Origin: Muricauda sp. SCSIO 65647
GTDB taxonomy: Bacteria; Bacteroidota; Bacteroidia; Flavobacteriales; Flavobacteriaceae
Reading direction: 5' to 3'
Assembly: GCF_021534965.1 (NCBI RefSeq)
Contig: NZ_CP091037.1
Coordinates: 1,466,501-1,530,500 of the forward strand
DNA: 64,000 nt
Made by a program: the position numbers and the translations under genes. The first letter of the stretch is position 1, and every line of letters begins with the position of its first letter. The notes below the pieces were generated by a model. That model did not search any database. It saw only the letters and a program-made list of their open reading frames with translations, and was not told the origin of the DNA. Positions 1 to 9,525 of this stretch are shown in pieces.

Positions 1-2139
1 ACCATCATGATCGTGGCCAGTCTTGGCATAGCGTTCGGTGCCATGTCATCAAGTGGTATGATGGAAGTGGCCCGAAAGGGAATTTTTAATCCGGGAGAAT
101 TCGTATTTGCCGAAATCATGATCATCTTCATGGCAGTCATGATTACCGATATTCTTCTGCTTGACTTTTTCAACACATTGGGCATGCCCACTTCAACAAC
201 GGTCTCAATCGTTTTTGAATTGTTGGGGGCAGCTGTTGCCATTTCTTTGGTGAAAATCATAGCTATTGACGGTACTTTTTCTGATTTGGGAGCCTTCATC
301 AACACAGAAAAAGCCACTGAAATTATATTGGGAATTTTATTGTCAGTATTCATTGCCTTTACCATTGGGGCAATTGTACAGTTCATCTCAAGACTATTGA
401 TTTCTTTTGATTTCAAGTCAAATCCTAAATGGGTAGAAGCTACTTTTGGAGGTCTTGCCATTACGGCCATAATCTATTTTATATTGGTCAAGGGTCTTAA
501 GAGTGCCGATTTATTCAATGGGAAGCTGACTGCTTTCATTGCAGAGCATACGAATCTCTTCATTTTTGAAAATATTGTGGGGTGGACCATTATCTCCTAT
601 TTGTTTTCCCGCTTTTTGAAATGGAACATCTATACCCTGATCATTATACTCGGAACATTCGCGTTGGCCATGGCTTTCGCAGGCAACGACCTGGTTAATT
701 TCATAGGTGTGCCCATTGCGGCGCTGCAATCTTTTGAAAATTGGCAAACTTCTGGTATTGAAGCAAGTAAATTCAATATGCAAGGGCTCTCTGCAGCAGT
801 TCAAACCCCAACCCTTTTATTGTTGGCCTCTGGGGTAATAATGGTCATTACACTTTGGTTTTCTTCAAAGGCAAAAAGTGTTGTAAAAACAAGTGTTGAT
901 TTGGCACGTCAAGATGAAGGTGACGAACGTTTTCAACCCAATTTTCTGTCAAGGCAAATCGTGAAGTTTTCGATTACTGCATCAGATAGCATAGCAAGTG
1001 TACTGCCCCCAAAATTACAGCGCTATGCTGACTCACGTTTCGAAATGCCAAAAGCATATGTGCCAAAAAGCAAAGCGCAAGATCTTCCTGCTTTTGATTT
1101 GGTACGGGCAGCGGTTAATCTAATGGTCGCAAGTGTGCTTATTTCCATCGCCACCTCTATGAAACTGCCCTTATCAACAACATATGTAACCTTCATGGTA
1201 GCCATGGGCACATCACTAGCTGACAAAGCTTGGGGGGCAGAAAGTGCCGTATATCGGGTTGCAGGGGTTTTGAACGTAATCGGAGGGTGGTTTTTTACTG
1301 CTTTCAGTGCGTTCACAGCGGCCGCAATTATAGCCCTTATCTTACATTTTGGTGGAACTATTGCCTTAATTGCATTACTTGCAATGGCCGCTATCTTATT
1401 ACTTCGAAATTATTTATCCCACAACAGAAAATCTAAAGAGCTAAAAGCCGAGGACGGTCTTAGAAGGGCAGAGAGCAGTTCAATTCAAGGGGTCATTCAC
1501 GAAAGTGCTGAAAACGTGGCCAAAATGATTAAGCGAAGTAACAAGCTCTACACAAAGGCCATCAATGGCTTAGCACGGCATGACCTCGACCAACTAAGAA
1601 AAAATAAAAAGGGAATCAATAAATTATCGAATGAAATTGAAGACCTTAAAAACAATATTTTCTACTTCATCAAAAACTTGGATGAATCAAGTGTCGGCGG
1701 GGCCAGTAATTTCTATATCAATCTGTTGGGCATTCTTCAAGATATTTCGCAATCACTTGAATACGTGGCAAAACTCAGCCATACCCATGTGAACAACAAC
1801 CATAAAAAACTCAAGTACAATCAAATCAAAGAATTGAAAGAGCTTGACTATGCAATAGAAAACCTTCTGCAAGAAACAAGTGATGCGTTTGAATCGCGTT
1901 CTTTTGAATCGATTGGCAATATGTTAAAGCAAAAAGAAGGCCTGTTCAAGATGGTTTCTGAAAAAATTGAGAGACAGGTTGCCCGTACCCGAACAGAAGA
2001 ATCAAGTCCTAAAAATACGACCCTGTACTTCTCTTTGCTGACAGAGACCAAAGATGTGATCAAAGCCTTGATGAAATTGTTGGAACTCTATTACGTAGAG
2101 CACGACAGCACGGTAGAGCCCGCCCGAATCGATAAATAA
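1..2139 (+). CDS. Inorganic phosphate transporter, PiT family (5' end missing)
   Basis: Sodium- or proton-coupled phosphate permease of the inner membrane. The frame is open from base 1, so the true start lies to the left and the first visible ATG at 7 is internal. What remains is 700-odd residues of hydrophobic segments with the PiT-type sequence GMPTSTTVSIVFELLGA near residue 60 and a second PiT-like repeat KLPLSTTYVTFMVAMGTSLA near 385, the usual two-copy PiT signature. From about residue 475 the protein becomes a soluble, charged, helical tail that resembles the PhoU-like tail found on long Bacteroidota PiT proteins. The next gene starts 30 bp downstream on the same strand. Family assignment is strong; the transported ion is inferred from the family. 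Confidence 0.9.
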   Translation, partial: TIMIVASLGIAFGAMSSSGMMEVARKGIFNPGEFVFAEIMIIFMAVMITDILLLDFFNTLGMPTSTTVSIVFELLGAAVAISLVKIIAIDGTFSDLGAFINTEKATEIILGILLSVFIAFTIGAIVQFISRLLISFDFKSNPKWVEATFGGLAITAIIYFILVKGLKSADLFNGKLTAFIAEHTNLFIFENIVGWTIISYLFSRFLKWNIYTLIIILGTFALAMAFAGNDLVNFIGVPIAALQSFENWQTSGIEASKFNMQGLSAAVQTPTLLLLASGVIMVITLWFSSKAKSVVKTSVDLARQDEGDERFQPNFLSRQIVKFSITASDSIASVLPPKLQRYADSRFEMPKAYVPKSKAQDLPAFDLVRAAVNLMVASVLISIATSMKLPLSTTYVTFMVAMGTSLADKAWGAESAVYRVAGVLNVIGGWFFTAFSAFTAAAIIALILHFGGTIALIALLAMAAILLLRNYLSHNRKSKELKAEDGLRRAESSSIQGVIHESAENVAKMIKRSNKLYTKAINGLARHDLDQLRKNKKGINKLSNEIEDLKNNIFYFIKNLDESSVGGASNFYINLLGILQDISQSLEYVAKLSHTHVNNNHKKLKYNQIKELKELDYAIENLLQETSDAFESRSFESIGNMLKQKEGLFKMVSEKIERQVARTRTEESSPKNTTLYFSLLTETKDVIKALMKLLELYYVEHDSTVEPARIDK

Positions 2140-2169
2140 CCGTACTTTCAAGGTCTAATTTTTCGACCC

Positions 2170-2883
2170 ATGAGAATCTTTCTTTTTATTTCGATGGCAC
2201 TGGTTCTGAACCCCATTTTTGCGCAGAACCTTACTGGCCCTGAACTACTTGAAAAGGCCATCGAATATCATGATCCCGAAGGGTATTGGCCTACTTTTCA
2301 AGCAGATTTTCAAGTCGTTATGAAAACTCCGAATTCATCTGATCGCACAAGCGTCATTTCTCTTGATGTACCAAAAGGCCGCTTCTCTTTAGATGTGAAA
2401 AAAGATGATGTCTTCTATCGATATGAGCTACAGGGTGGCGACTGTACAATCACTCTAAACGGAAATGTCGAAATTTCGGAAGAAAACCGTAAAGAACATC
2501 ATTTGAATTGTGAAAGGGCACAGCTATACAAAAACTATTACACCTACCTCTACGGTCTTCCCATGAAACTCAAAGACCCTGGCACGATCGTTCACCAAAA
2601 CGTAGAACGTAAGCGTTTTAAAGACAAAGAATATTTGGCGCTCAAAGTCGAATACGACCAAGAAGTGGGCGATGATGTCTGGTACTTTTATTTTGACCCC
2701 ACCACTTACGCCATGGAGGTGTACCAATTCTTTCATGACGAATCAAAAAATGACGGGGAGTATATTCTTTTGGAAAATGTTCAAGAAATCAACGGTATAA
2801 AAATGCCAAAGGTCAGGGCGTGGTATTACAACAAGGACGATACGTATTTGGGTACCGATATTTTAACCGCCCTCGAGCCATGA
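2170..2883 (+). CDS. DUF6503 family secreted protein
   Basis: A 237-residue exported protein with a signal peptide ending in NPIFAQ. The rest is beta-rich and resembles the lipoprotein-carrier-like fold of DUF6503 proteins common in Flavobacteriia: it has a GRFSLDVKKDD strand region, a DVWYFYFDPTTYAMEVYQF segment and a C-terminal NGIKMPKVRAWYYN stretch. Its biochemical role is not known. It follows the phosphate transporter by 30 bp and could be cotranscribed. It converges on nadD, with only 9 bp between the two stop codons. Confidence 0.75.
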   Translation: MRIFLFISMALVLNPIFAQNLTGPELLEKAIEYHDPEGYWPTFQADFQVVMKTPNSSDRTSVISLDVPKGRFSLDVKKDDVFYRYELQGGDCTITLNGNVEISEENRKEHHLNCERAQLYKNYYTYLYGLPMKLKDPGTIVHQNVERKRFKDKEYLALKVEYDQEVGDDVWYFYFDPTTYAMEVYQFFHDESKNDGEYILLENVQEINGIKMPKVRAWYYNKDDTYLGTDILTALEP

Positions 2884-2892
2884 ACTTTGTGG

Positions 2893-3477
2893 TCATCTGT
2901 AAAAATTCATCTCGTCCACATACTTCCAAACTGGCTGGGGCAATAACGGACGCACATTTTTGCCTGCCTTGTGCTGCTTTCTGATAAAAGTGGATGATAT
3001 TTCCATGATGGGTGCGTTCACCCTATGTATCTTCGGATGGTCATTGAATCGGTGTTCGGCCTTACCCTCTGAAATTCGTGGATACACATAGATTTCGTGG
3101 TTCTCTAATATCACCTCATAATTTTTCCACTTGTGGAAGCTTTTAAGGTTGTCTTCACCCATCAACAGACAAAAAGCATATCCACTCTCATATTTATCGA
3201 TGAGGTGCGCCAAGGTATTGACGGTATAGTTCGGCTGTGATAGGTCAAATTCAATTTTGCTTGCCTTCAGTTTTGGATATTCTTGTATGGCCTCAAAGAC
3301 CATTTGGTATCGATGGTGGTTATCTAATAGCGATTTTTTGACCTTAAACGGACTTTGGGGGGTTATCACAAACCAAACCTCATCGAGGTCAGAGAATTCT
3401 ACCATGTGGTTGGCAATGACAAGATGCCCAATATGGGGCGGATTGAAAGTCCCGAAATACAGGCCGATCTTTTTCAT
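2893..3477 (-). CDS. nadD: Nicotinate-nucleotide adenylyltransferase
   Basis: Makes deamido-NAD from nicotinate mononucleotide and ATP in the cytoplasmic NAD pathway. The 194-residue length is normal. The nucleotidyltransferase signature GTFNPPHIGH is at residues 9-18, and the second conserved block ISSTFIR is near residue 160. Its ATG overlaps the gmk stop by four bases, so it is the last gene of a yicC-gmk-nadD operon read leftwards. Confidence 0.95.
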   Translation of the reverse strand: MKKIGLYFGTFNPPHIGHLVIANHMVEFSDLDEVWFVITPQSPFKVKKSLLDNHHRYQMVFEAIQEYPKLKASKIEFDLSQPNYTVNTLAHLIDKYESGYAFCLLMGEDNLKSFHKWKNYEVILENHEIYVYPRISEGKAEHRFNDHPKIHRVNAPIMEISSTFIRKQHKAGKNVRPLLPQPVWKYVDEMNFYR

Positions 3478-4076
3478 TCTTCTTCTTGCGAATCTTGAAT
3501 TTGAGCTCCAACATAATCTATCACCAGCTTATGTGCCTCTTTTAGGGCAGTGTCAAGATCATAGTTTTTGATAATTTCATCGAACTGTGGTGCCGTGGCC
3601 AATTCTACCGAAGCCTTGGCAATGCGCATATTGATTTTATCATCGTCTTCGGTACTCCGTTTTTTCAAACGAATCTTGAGCTCATCGACACTTGGGGGTT
3701 TTACAAAAACGGCCAATGTTCGCTCGGGAAATTTTCTTTTGATGCGAAGACCCCCTGCTACGTCTATATCAAAGATCACATTCTTACCCTCAGCCCACAA
3801 ACGTTCCACTTCACTATTCAAAGTACCGTAGAAACAGTCACGATAGACTTCTTCCCATTCTAAAAAATCACCGTTTTTGATGTGCTGTTTAAACTCAGAA
3901 ACCGACATGAAATAGTAATGCTTGCCCTGTTTTTCTTTGCCACGACGTGGTCGTGAGGTCGCAGATACCGAAAAGGCCAGATTAAGCTCAGGTTGCTTTA
4001 ACAAATATCTTACGATAGTTGTTTTGCCACTCCCTGAAGGGGCAGAGAAAATGATGAGCCTACCTCCTTTGCTCAT
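3474..4076 (-). CDS. gmk: Guanylate kinase
   Basis: Phosphorylates GMP to GDP with ATP. The P-loop APSGSGKT is at residues 12-19, followed by the GMP-binding segment SATSRPRRGKEKQGKHYYF and DIDVAGG near residue 100. At 200 residues it is a standard bacterial guanylate kinase. Its start overlaps the stop of the yicC-type gene by four bases and its stop overlaps the start of nadD by four, which argues for translational coupling. Confidence 0.96.
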   Translation of the reverse strand: MSKGGRLIIFSAPSGSGKTTIVRYLLKQPELNLAFSVSATSRPRRGKEKQGKHYYFMSVSEFKQHIKNGDFLEWEEVYRDCFYGTLNSEVERLWAEGKNVIFDIDVAGGLRIKRKFPERTLAVFVKPPSVDELKIRLKKRSTEDDDKINMRIAKASVELATAPQFDEIIKNYDLDTALKEAHKLVIDYVGAQIQDSQEEE

Positions 4077-4930
4077 AGCACATTGAGCATTTGTTCCTTG
4101 ATCTTTTCAAGTTCGTCTTTCATCTGCACCACTACTTGTTGCATCGGGGCATAATTGGCCTTTGAACCTATTGTATTGATTTCACGGCCGATCTCTTGCG
4201 CGATGAATCCCAGTTTTTTACCATTGCTTTCCTGTGAATCCATGGTCTTTTGAAAATAGGCCAAATGGTTTGCCAAACGCACTTTTTCTTCGGTGATATC
4301 GTACTTTTCTAGATAATAGACCAGTTCTTGTTCAAAACGGTTCCCGTCTACTTCGGCCTTTAGATCGGCCACCGCTTTTTCCAGACGCTCGCGAAGCAGG
4401 TTCAAACGTACTGGGTCAAGTTTTTCAACTTGTTGTAAAAGGTCTTGTATTTCTTTGATACGGACATTAAAATCATCTTCGAGTACCTTGCCCTCTTCGG
4501 TTCTAAAAGCATTGATCTTCTCTAGGGCATGGGTCAACGCTTGTTGAATGGCATCAAATTCGGTCTCATCGATATCGCTCTTGTCGGTCTTAAGGGCATC
4601 GGGCATTCTGAGCGCCATTTCAAGTAATTTCATATCATCTCCAGCAGCAATATTGCGCAGTTGGTCCATATATTTCTTGACTACGCCTTTGTTGATATCG
4701 GCCGTGGTTTCTTCACCTGTGATCTCAACATTTAGATTCAAGTCGACCTTGCCTCTCACGAGAGATTCTGATATGGCTTTTCGTAACTCCAATTCTTTTT
4801 CTCGATATGCCTGTGGAAGGCGCGCATTGATATCAAGGTTTTTGCTGTTCAGTGATTTTAGCTCAACCGTAATTTTTTTTGATGGAAGCTGTAGCACGTG
4901 CTTTCCAAAACCGGTCATGGATTGAATCAT
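4073..4930 (-). CDS. yicC: YicC family endoribonuclease
   Basis: A 285-residue member of the YicC/DUF1732 family, whose characterised members are endoribonucleases. It begins MIQSMTGFGKH, the family hallmark, and ends with the conserved C-terminal block containing KKLGFIAQEIGREINTIGSKA. The middle is a long helical region. It heads the yicC-gmk-nadD operon. A TACCTTTG box lies 14 bp upstream of the ATG and supports both the start and an operon promoter here. Confidence 0.92.
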   Translation of the reverse strand: MIQSMTGFGKHVLQLPSKKITVELKSLNSKNLDINARLPQAYREKELELRKAISESLVRGKVDLNLNVEITGEETTADINKGVVKKYMDQLRNIAAGDDMKLLEMALRMPDALKTDKSDIDETEFDAIQQALTHALEKINAFRTEEGKVLEDDFNVRIKEIQDLLQQVEKLDPVRLNLLRERLEKAVADLKAEVDGNRFEQELVYYLEKYDITEEKVRLANHLAYFQKTMDSQESNGKKLGFIAQEIGREINTIGSKANYAPMQQVVVQMKDELEKIKEQMLNVL

Positions 4931-4944
4931 ACAGAAAATTTAGG

Positions 4945-4952
4945 CAAAGGTA
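4945..4952 (-). promoter_or_regulatory. Candidate -7 box for the yicC-gmk-nadD operon
   Basis: On the minus strand this reads TACCTTTG, matching the Bacteroidota TAnnTTTG element. It ends 14 bp before the yicC ATG, and TTGC sits about 22 bp further upstream as a possible -33 element. This is sequence match only. Confidence 0.45.
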
Positions 4953-4999
4953 GCTTAAAATTAATACTGTTTTAGCAAGGAAAACTTTGAGCGGCGGCA

Positions 5000-5806
5000 C
5001 TAGAGCTCCCTTACCCAAATGTTTCGGTAGCTTACCCGACTGTTATCACCATGGTCTTGTAATCGAATCGGTCCTTTGCCATGTGGTGGATTTTTCGGCC
5101 AGCCAATATAGGGGGTGGTGCCCTTCAACTCAGCATGGTGTTGCACCAACACACCATTGTGCAATACGGTTATGGTGCCCGATTTTATCTTTTGGCCCTC
5201 ATCGTTGAAATTGGGCGCATGGTAAATGATGTCATACGTGTTCCACTCACCACTGGGCTTCGATGCCATTGCCAATGGAACGTATTGTTTGTAAATCGCC
5301 GCTACTTGACCGTTGACATAGGTGTCATTGTCATTGTTGTCCAACACTTGAACCTCGTACAGATTGTTCAAAAACACTCCACTATTGCCACGGCTTTGCC
5401 CCTTACCCTCTATCTCGGCCGGTGAACGCCATTCGATATGCAGTTGTATGTCGCCAAAGTTTCGCTTTGTTTGAATATCGCCTGTTTTATCTTTCACGGT
5501 CATGCTACCATCACCGTTCAAATGCCAGACCACCTCGGTACTGTCATTGGTCATCGACCATTCATCAAAACCACTACCGTCGAACAATACTATGGCGTCG
5601 CTGGGTACACTGTTTTCATCAATGGTCACTTTTGGTGGAACAGGTTCATAGACCTCCGTTTCTTCTGGTTTGGTCGGTTCTTCCCCTAGATATTCTTCAT
5701 GGATGATTACAGAAGGGTTAGCAGTTATTGTTGGCTCTTCCTGTTTTTTCTGTTGACAGCCGATAATGACGATCATAACCAACAGCCCTAGACCTATTCG
5801 AACCAT
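5000..5806 (-). CDS. DUF1080 (3-keto-disaccharide hydrolase-like) lipoprotein B
   Basis: A 268-residue lipoprotein: the signal peptide ends VIIGC at residue 17, so the mature protein is probably lipid-anchored. A short acidic/proline linker of about 50 residues precedes one DUF1080 concanavalin-like domain, recognised by LFDGSGFDEW, the GNSGVFL segment, YEVQVLDN and a C-terminal GPIRLQDHGDNSRVSYRNIWV. Characterised DUF1080 proteins cleave 3-keto-glycosides. It starts 2 bp after the stop of the paralogous lipoprotein at 5809-6555, so the pair is cotranscribed. The two differ in linker length and probably in substrate. Confidence 0.88.
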   Translation of the reverse strand: MVRIGLGLLVMIVIIGCQQKKQEEPTITANPSVIIHEEYLGEEPTKPEETEVYEPVPPKVTIDENSVPSDAIVLFDGSGFDEWSMTNDSTEVVWHLNGDGSMTVKDKTGDIQTKRNFGDIQLHIEWRSPAEIEGKGQSRGNSGVFLNNLYEVQVLDNNDNDTYVNGQVAAIYKQYVPLAMASKPSGEWNTYDIIYHAPNFNDEGQKIKSGTITVLHNGVLVQHHAELKGTTPYIGWPKNPPHGKGPIRLQDHGDNSRVSYRNIWVREL

Positions 5807-5808
5807 GT

Positions 5809-6555
5809 TTATAACTGCTTGATCTTAATATTTCGATAGGCAACGACATCATGATGGTCTTGCAGCCCGATCTTCCCTGTCTTGTAGCTACCAAAACCTT
5901 CCCAGTCGGCAAATTTTGAGTTGGCGACCATTTTGTCCCATTCTTCGCCATGCACCGGAAATTCAACTATCGTTTCACCATTCATCACCACACTGCCCTG
6001 ATTTGTATTATGGTTGATGGTCAAAACGACCTTGTTCCATTCGCCAGCAGGTTTGACCACATTTTTTGAAGGGGCCACCATATCGTAAAGGGCCCCGGCC
6101 TGATGGGTCGTGCCGTTTTTGGCGTCAGGATGGCGTTCATCATCCAACACCTGTATTTCCGGTCCGGTTTGATAGGGTTGACCGAACTTTTCATCTTCAT
6201 GTACGCCCCAGAAAATACCACTGTTGCCTCCTTCTGAGACTTTCCATTCCAATGATAGCACAAAATTGGTGTACTCGTCATCGGTTACAATATTATAGCT
6301 TGCCCCCTCTGGTCGTTCTTTTGGGGGGTAGAACACCATGGCTCCATCTTCCAGTTTCCATTGCTCTCCGATTTCACCGCCCCCGTAAAGGTGCCAGCGA
6401 TCGAACGAAGTGCCATCAAAAAGAATCTGCCATTGCTCTTGTGAGGTGTTTTGGGCCATTTCGGTCATTTCTTCTTCGGTTTTGGGTTCTTCTTTTTCCT
6501 TTTGTTTACAGCTAAGTGAAAACAGTATCAAAAGTATCAGTGCATAACGTGTCAT
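5809..6555 (-). CDS. DUF1080 (3-keto-disaccharide hydrolase-like) lipoprotein A
   Basis: A 248-residue lipoprotein with lipobox FSLSC at residues 12-16 and a Lys/Glu-rich linker. The DUF1080 domain shows LFDGTSFDRWHLYGG, GGNSGIFWGV, PEIQVLDDERHPDA and the C-terminal KIGLQDHHDVVAYRNIKI. The start overlaps the stop of the upstream TIM-barrel gene by four bases. The reaction is inferred from the family (hydrolysis or lyase-type opening of 3-keto-glycosides in the periplasm). It is the middle gene of a three-gene leftward operon beside a divergent GMC oxidoreductase that could supply the keto-sugar. Confidence 0.9.
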   Translation of the reverse strand: MTRYALILLILFSLSCKQKEKEEPKTEEEMTEMAQNTSQEQWQILFDGTSFDRWHLYGGGEIGEQWKLEDGAMVFYPPKERPEGASYNIVTDDEYTNFVLSLEWKVSEGGNSGIFWGVHEDEKFGQPYQTGPEIQVLDDERHPDAKNGTTHQAGALYDMVAPSKNVVKPAGEWNKVVLTINHNTNQGSVVMNGETIVEFPVHGEEWDKMVANSKFADWEGFGSYKTGKIGLQDHHDVVAYRNIKIKQL

Positions 6556-7604
6556 ATTCCCAGTATTTTTTTGAGTTGTTCTTTATCTATTTCTGCCCCG
6601 GCGAAATCATCGAAGGTCTTTTGTGTAGCTTCTATGATATGGTCTTGAATGAACTTGGCCCCTTCGCGTGCCCCTTGTTCGGGGCTCTTGATGCAGCATT
6701 CCCACTCCATTACCGCCCAGACGTCACAGCCGTATTGGGTCAGTTTTGAGAAGATGGTCTTAAAGTCTATCTGTCCGTCACCAAGCGAACGGTACCTGCC
6801 GGCACGATCGCCCCAGTCATTATACCCGCCAAAAGCTCCTTTTTTGCCGGTGGGGTTGAACTCTGAATCCTTTACATGAAACGATCTGATAAATTCATGA
6901 TAATGATCGATATAGGCGATATAATCGAGTTGTTGTAACACAAAATGGCTCGGATCATATAGAATGTTTACCCGTTTGTGGTTGCCGGTGGCCTCCAAAA
7001 AGCGTTCAAAGGTATCACCATCGTGCAAATCTTCTCCCGGATGGATCTCGTAGCATACATCGACCCCCTCTTGGTCAAAATGGTCAAGAATTGGTTTCCA
7101 TCGTTTCGCCAATTCTTCAAAGCCCATTTCTACCAGACCCGCTGGCCGTTGCGGCCATGGGTGGGCTGTATGCCAAAGTAGCGCTCCCGAAAAGGTGGCG
7201 TGGGCCTTAATTCCTAATCTTCGACTGGCCGTGCCCGCCTTTTTGACCGTTTCAATTGCCCATTCGGTACGTGCTGTCGGCTTTCCTTTCAGATTATCGG
7301 GCGCAAAATTGTCGAACATGATGTCGTAGGCCGGGTGTACCGCCACCAACTGCCCTTGTAGATGGGTCGATAGTTCGGTGATCTCAAGGCCATATGAATT
7401 GATCTTTCCTTTGAGTTCATCACAATAATCTTGGCTTTCGGCCGCTTTGTCAAGGTCGATGAGGAATTTCTCCCAAGTGGGGATTTGAATTCCCTTATAC
7501 CCCAATCCAGAGGCCCATTCACACATTCCCTCCAAAGTGTTAAACGGTGGTTGGTCATCGACAAACTGGGCCAAAAAAACAGCAGGTCCTTTAATGGTTT
7601 TCAT
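6552..7604 (-). CDS. Sugar phosphate isomerase/epimerase-like TIM barrel
   Basis: A 350-residue cytoplasmic protein of the xylose-isomerase-like/AP endonuclease 2 superfamily. Probable metal ligands lie in CYEIHPGEDLHDGD, ILYDPSHFVLQ, FHVKDSEF and AVMEWECC, spread through the second half as in this fold. There is no signal peptide. It heads the operon that continues with the two DUF1080 lipoproteins. In this context it may isomerise, epimerise or cleave a keto-sugar, because some members of this fold act on 3-keto-glycosides. The exact activity cannot be read from sequence. Confidence 0.85.
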   Translation of the reverse strand: MKTIKGPAVFLAQFVDDQPPFNTLEGMCEWASGLGYKGIQIPTWEKFLIDLDKAAESQDYCDELKGKINSYGLEITELSTHLQGQLVAVHPAYDIMFDNFAPDNLKGKPTARTEWAIETVKKAGTASRRLGIKAHATFSGALLWHTAHPWPQRPAGLVEMGFEELAKRWKPILDHFDQEGVDVCYEIHPGEDLHDGDTFERFLEATGNHKRVNILYDPSHFVLQQLDYIAYIDHYHEFIRSFHVKDSEFNPTGKKGAFGGYNDWGDRAGRYRSLGDGQIDFKTIFSKLTQYGCDVWAVMEWECCIKSPEQGAREGAKFIQDHIIEATQKTFDDFAGAEIDKEQLKKILGI

Positions 7605-7648
7605 ATTGCTATTTGTAATTGTTATTCAAAAGTTTTAGGAATTAAGAG

Positions 7649-7671
7649 CTATATTTAAGAAATAAATATGG
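7649..7671. promoter_or_regulatory. AT-rich inverted repeat between divergent sugar operons
   Basis: CTATATTTA and TAAATATGG form a near-perfect inverted repeat (8 of 9 positions) around a 5-base spacer. It sits between the leftward TIM-barrel/DUF1080 operon and the rightward GMC gene. It may be a regulator site, but AT-rich palindromes also arise by chance. Confidence 0.3.
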
Positions 7672-7736
7672 CCACTCAACAAAATTCTTGACGAGTCATA
7701 AATATAGTGATTCGCAAAGAATTAAAACAATCGATT

Positions 7737-9446
7737 ATGAACCAAAAAACAGTCTATGATGCCATAGTGGTGGGCACTGGCATCAGTGGCGGTTGGGCCG
7801 CAAAAGAACTTTGCGAAAATGGCCTAAAGACCCTCGTACTCGATAGGGGCCGTATGGTCAAGCATGTTGAGGATTATAAAACCATGAATGATGACCCTTG
7901 GGATTATCCATTTAAGGGCGAATTGACACGCGAAGAAAAAAAGAAATACCCCAAACAGCTTCGGGTCGGGTGGGCACCGCGAGATGATGTCAAGCATTTT
8001 TTCGTGAACGATCTCGAACACCCTTACCAAGAAACCAAGCGCTTTGATTGGATTCGTGGCTATCAAGTGGGCGGTCGATCCCTGACTTGGGGGCGACAGA
8101 GCTATCGTTGGAGCGATATCGACTTTGAGGCCAATCGCAAAGAGGGTATCGCTGTTGATTGGCCCGTTCGTTACGCCGACATAGCCCCATGGTACGATAA
8201 GGTCGAACAATATATCGGCGTCAGCGGTCAAAATTTGGGACTAAGGCAATTGCCAGATGGAAAATTTCAACCCCCGATGGAGCTCAATTGTGTTGAAAAA
8301 GAACTTCAAAATGCGATGGAGACCCAATTTGACGATGGCAGGTTATTGACCATAGGCCGAGCGGCTCATATTACCGAAAACACTACCGAATTTAAAGGTC
8401 GTGGCCCTTGTCAATATCGTAATCGGTGCTGGCGTGGCTGCCCCTTTGGGGGGTATTTTAGCAGCAATTCGTCTACCTTACCGGCCGCAGAGCGAACGGG
8501 AAACATGACCCTCAGGCCCAATTCGATCGTTTACGAAGTCGTCTACAACGAGAATACCAAAAGGGCATCGGGGGTAAAGGTCATTGATACCGAAACCCAT
8601 GAAAAACTGGAATTCAAAGGAAAAATTGTTTTCCTCTGTGCTTCTGCCATGGCCTCGGTCGGTATATTGTTGCAATCGAAATCAAAAAGGTTTCCCGAAG
8701 GCATGGGGAACAACCACGATCAACTGGGCCGTAACATCATGGACCACCACTACAAACTCGGTGCCTCAGCCAAGGTCGATGGCCATTTGAACAGTTATTA
8801 TAAAGGACGAAGACCCAATGGCTTCTACATTCCACGTTTCGTCAACCTTGACGGGAAGACAAAACGTGACGGCTTTTTACGCGGATTCGGATACCAAGGT
8901 GGTGCCAGCCGTCAGAACTGGGCCGAAATGGTGGCCGAAATGGGCTACGGAAAAACCTTAAAAGAAACCTTGCTGAAACCGGGCGGTTGGCAAATAGGTA
9001 TGACCGGTTTTGGCGAAATGCTGCCCTATCATGACAACCGCGTTACCTTGAGCAGTGATAAAAAAGACCAGTGGGGGCTGCCACAACTCGACTTCGATGT
9101 AGAATTCAAAGAAAACGAATATCGTATGCGAGAAGCCATCGTAAAAGAAGCCAAAGCCATTTTTAAAGCGGCTGGGTTCAGACAAGTGGCCACATTTGAT
9201 GAAACCACGGGCCCTGGCCTGGGCATTCATGAGATGGGCGGTGCCCGAATGGGCAGTAGTTACAAGACCTCGGTAGTAAACAAATACAACCAAGTGCACG
9301 ATGTACCGAACGTTTATGTGACCGATGGCGCCTTTATGACCTCGGCAAGCTGTGTGAACCCATCATTGACCTATATGGCATTCACCGCTAGGGCGGCCCA
9401 TCATGCTGCAGAACAGTTTAAATTGGGCAAATTTGCGTCCGCTTAA
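7737..9446 (+). CDS. GMC-family FAD oxidoreductase (large subunit), copy 1
   Basis: A 569-residue flavoprotein of the gluconate/glucoside dehydrogenase branch of the GMC family. The FAD-binding GTGISGG motif is within the first 25 residues, followed by WGRQSYRWSD. A CRNRCWRGCPFGGYFSS cysteine segment lies near residue 225. The active-site His is H498 in GIHEMGGARMG and the Asn is N541 in CVNPSLTYMAF. A GTG start at 7707 is possible, but ATG 7737 starts directly before the FAD motif and matches the paralogue at 15233. It has no signal peptide and probably needs a TAT-carried small subunit for export; none is adjacent. Role inferred: oxidation of a sugar hydroxyl to a ketone. Confidence 0.9.
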   Translation: MNQKTVYDAIVVGTGISGGWAAKELCENGLKTLVLDRGRMVKHVEDYKTMNDDPWDYPFKGELTREEKKKYPKQLRVGWAPRDDVKHFFVNDLEHPYQETKRFDWIRGYQVGGRSLTWGRQSYRWSDIDFEANRKEGIAVDWPVRYADIAPWYDKVEQYIGVSGQNLGLRQLPDGKFQPPMELNCVEKELQNAMETQFDDGRLLTIGRAAHITENTTEFKGRGPCQYRNRCWRGCPFGGYFSSNSSTLPAAERTGNMTLRPNSIVYEVVYNENTKRASGVKVIDTETHEKLEFKGKIVFLCASAMASVGILLQSKSKRFPEGMGNNHDQLGRNIMDHHYKLGASAKVDGHLNSYYKGRRPNGFYIPRFVNLDGKTKRDGFLRGFGYQGGASRQNWAEMVAEMGYGKTLKETLLKPGGWQIGMTGFGEMLPYHDNRVTLSSDKKDQWGLPQLDFDVEFKENEYRMREAIVKEAKAIFKAAGFRQVATFDETTGPGLGIHEMGGARMGSSYKTSVVNKYNQVHDVPNVYVTDGAFMTSASCVNPSLTYMAFTARAAHHAAEQFKLGKFASA

Positions 9447-9525
9447 AGATTTTATTTTACAATTGTCAAAAAAATTAATTTTATTGACGCTCATTTCATA
9501 ATATTGTTTTGAATACCAACTTTCT

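Noticed and set aside
7824-8231. A 135-codon frame antisense to the GMC gene
   Set aside because: Both GMC paralogues show similar antisense frames at the same place, as expected from shared codon use, and the sense protein is certain.
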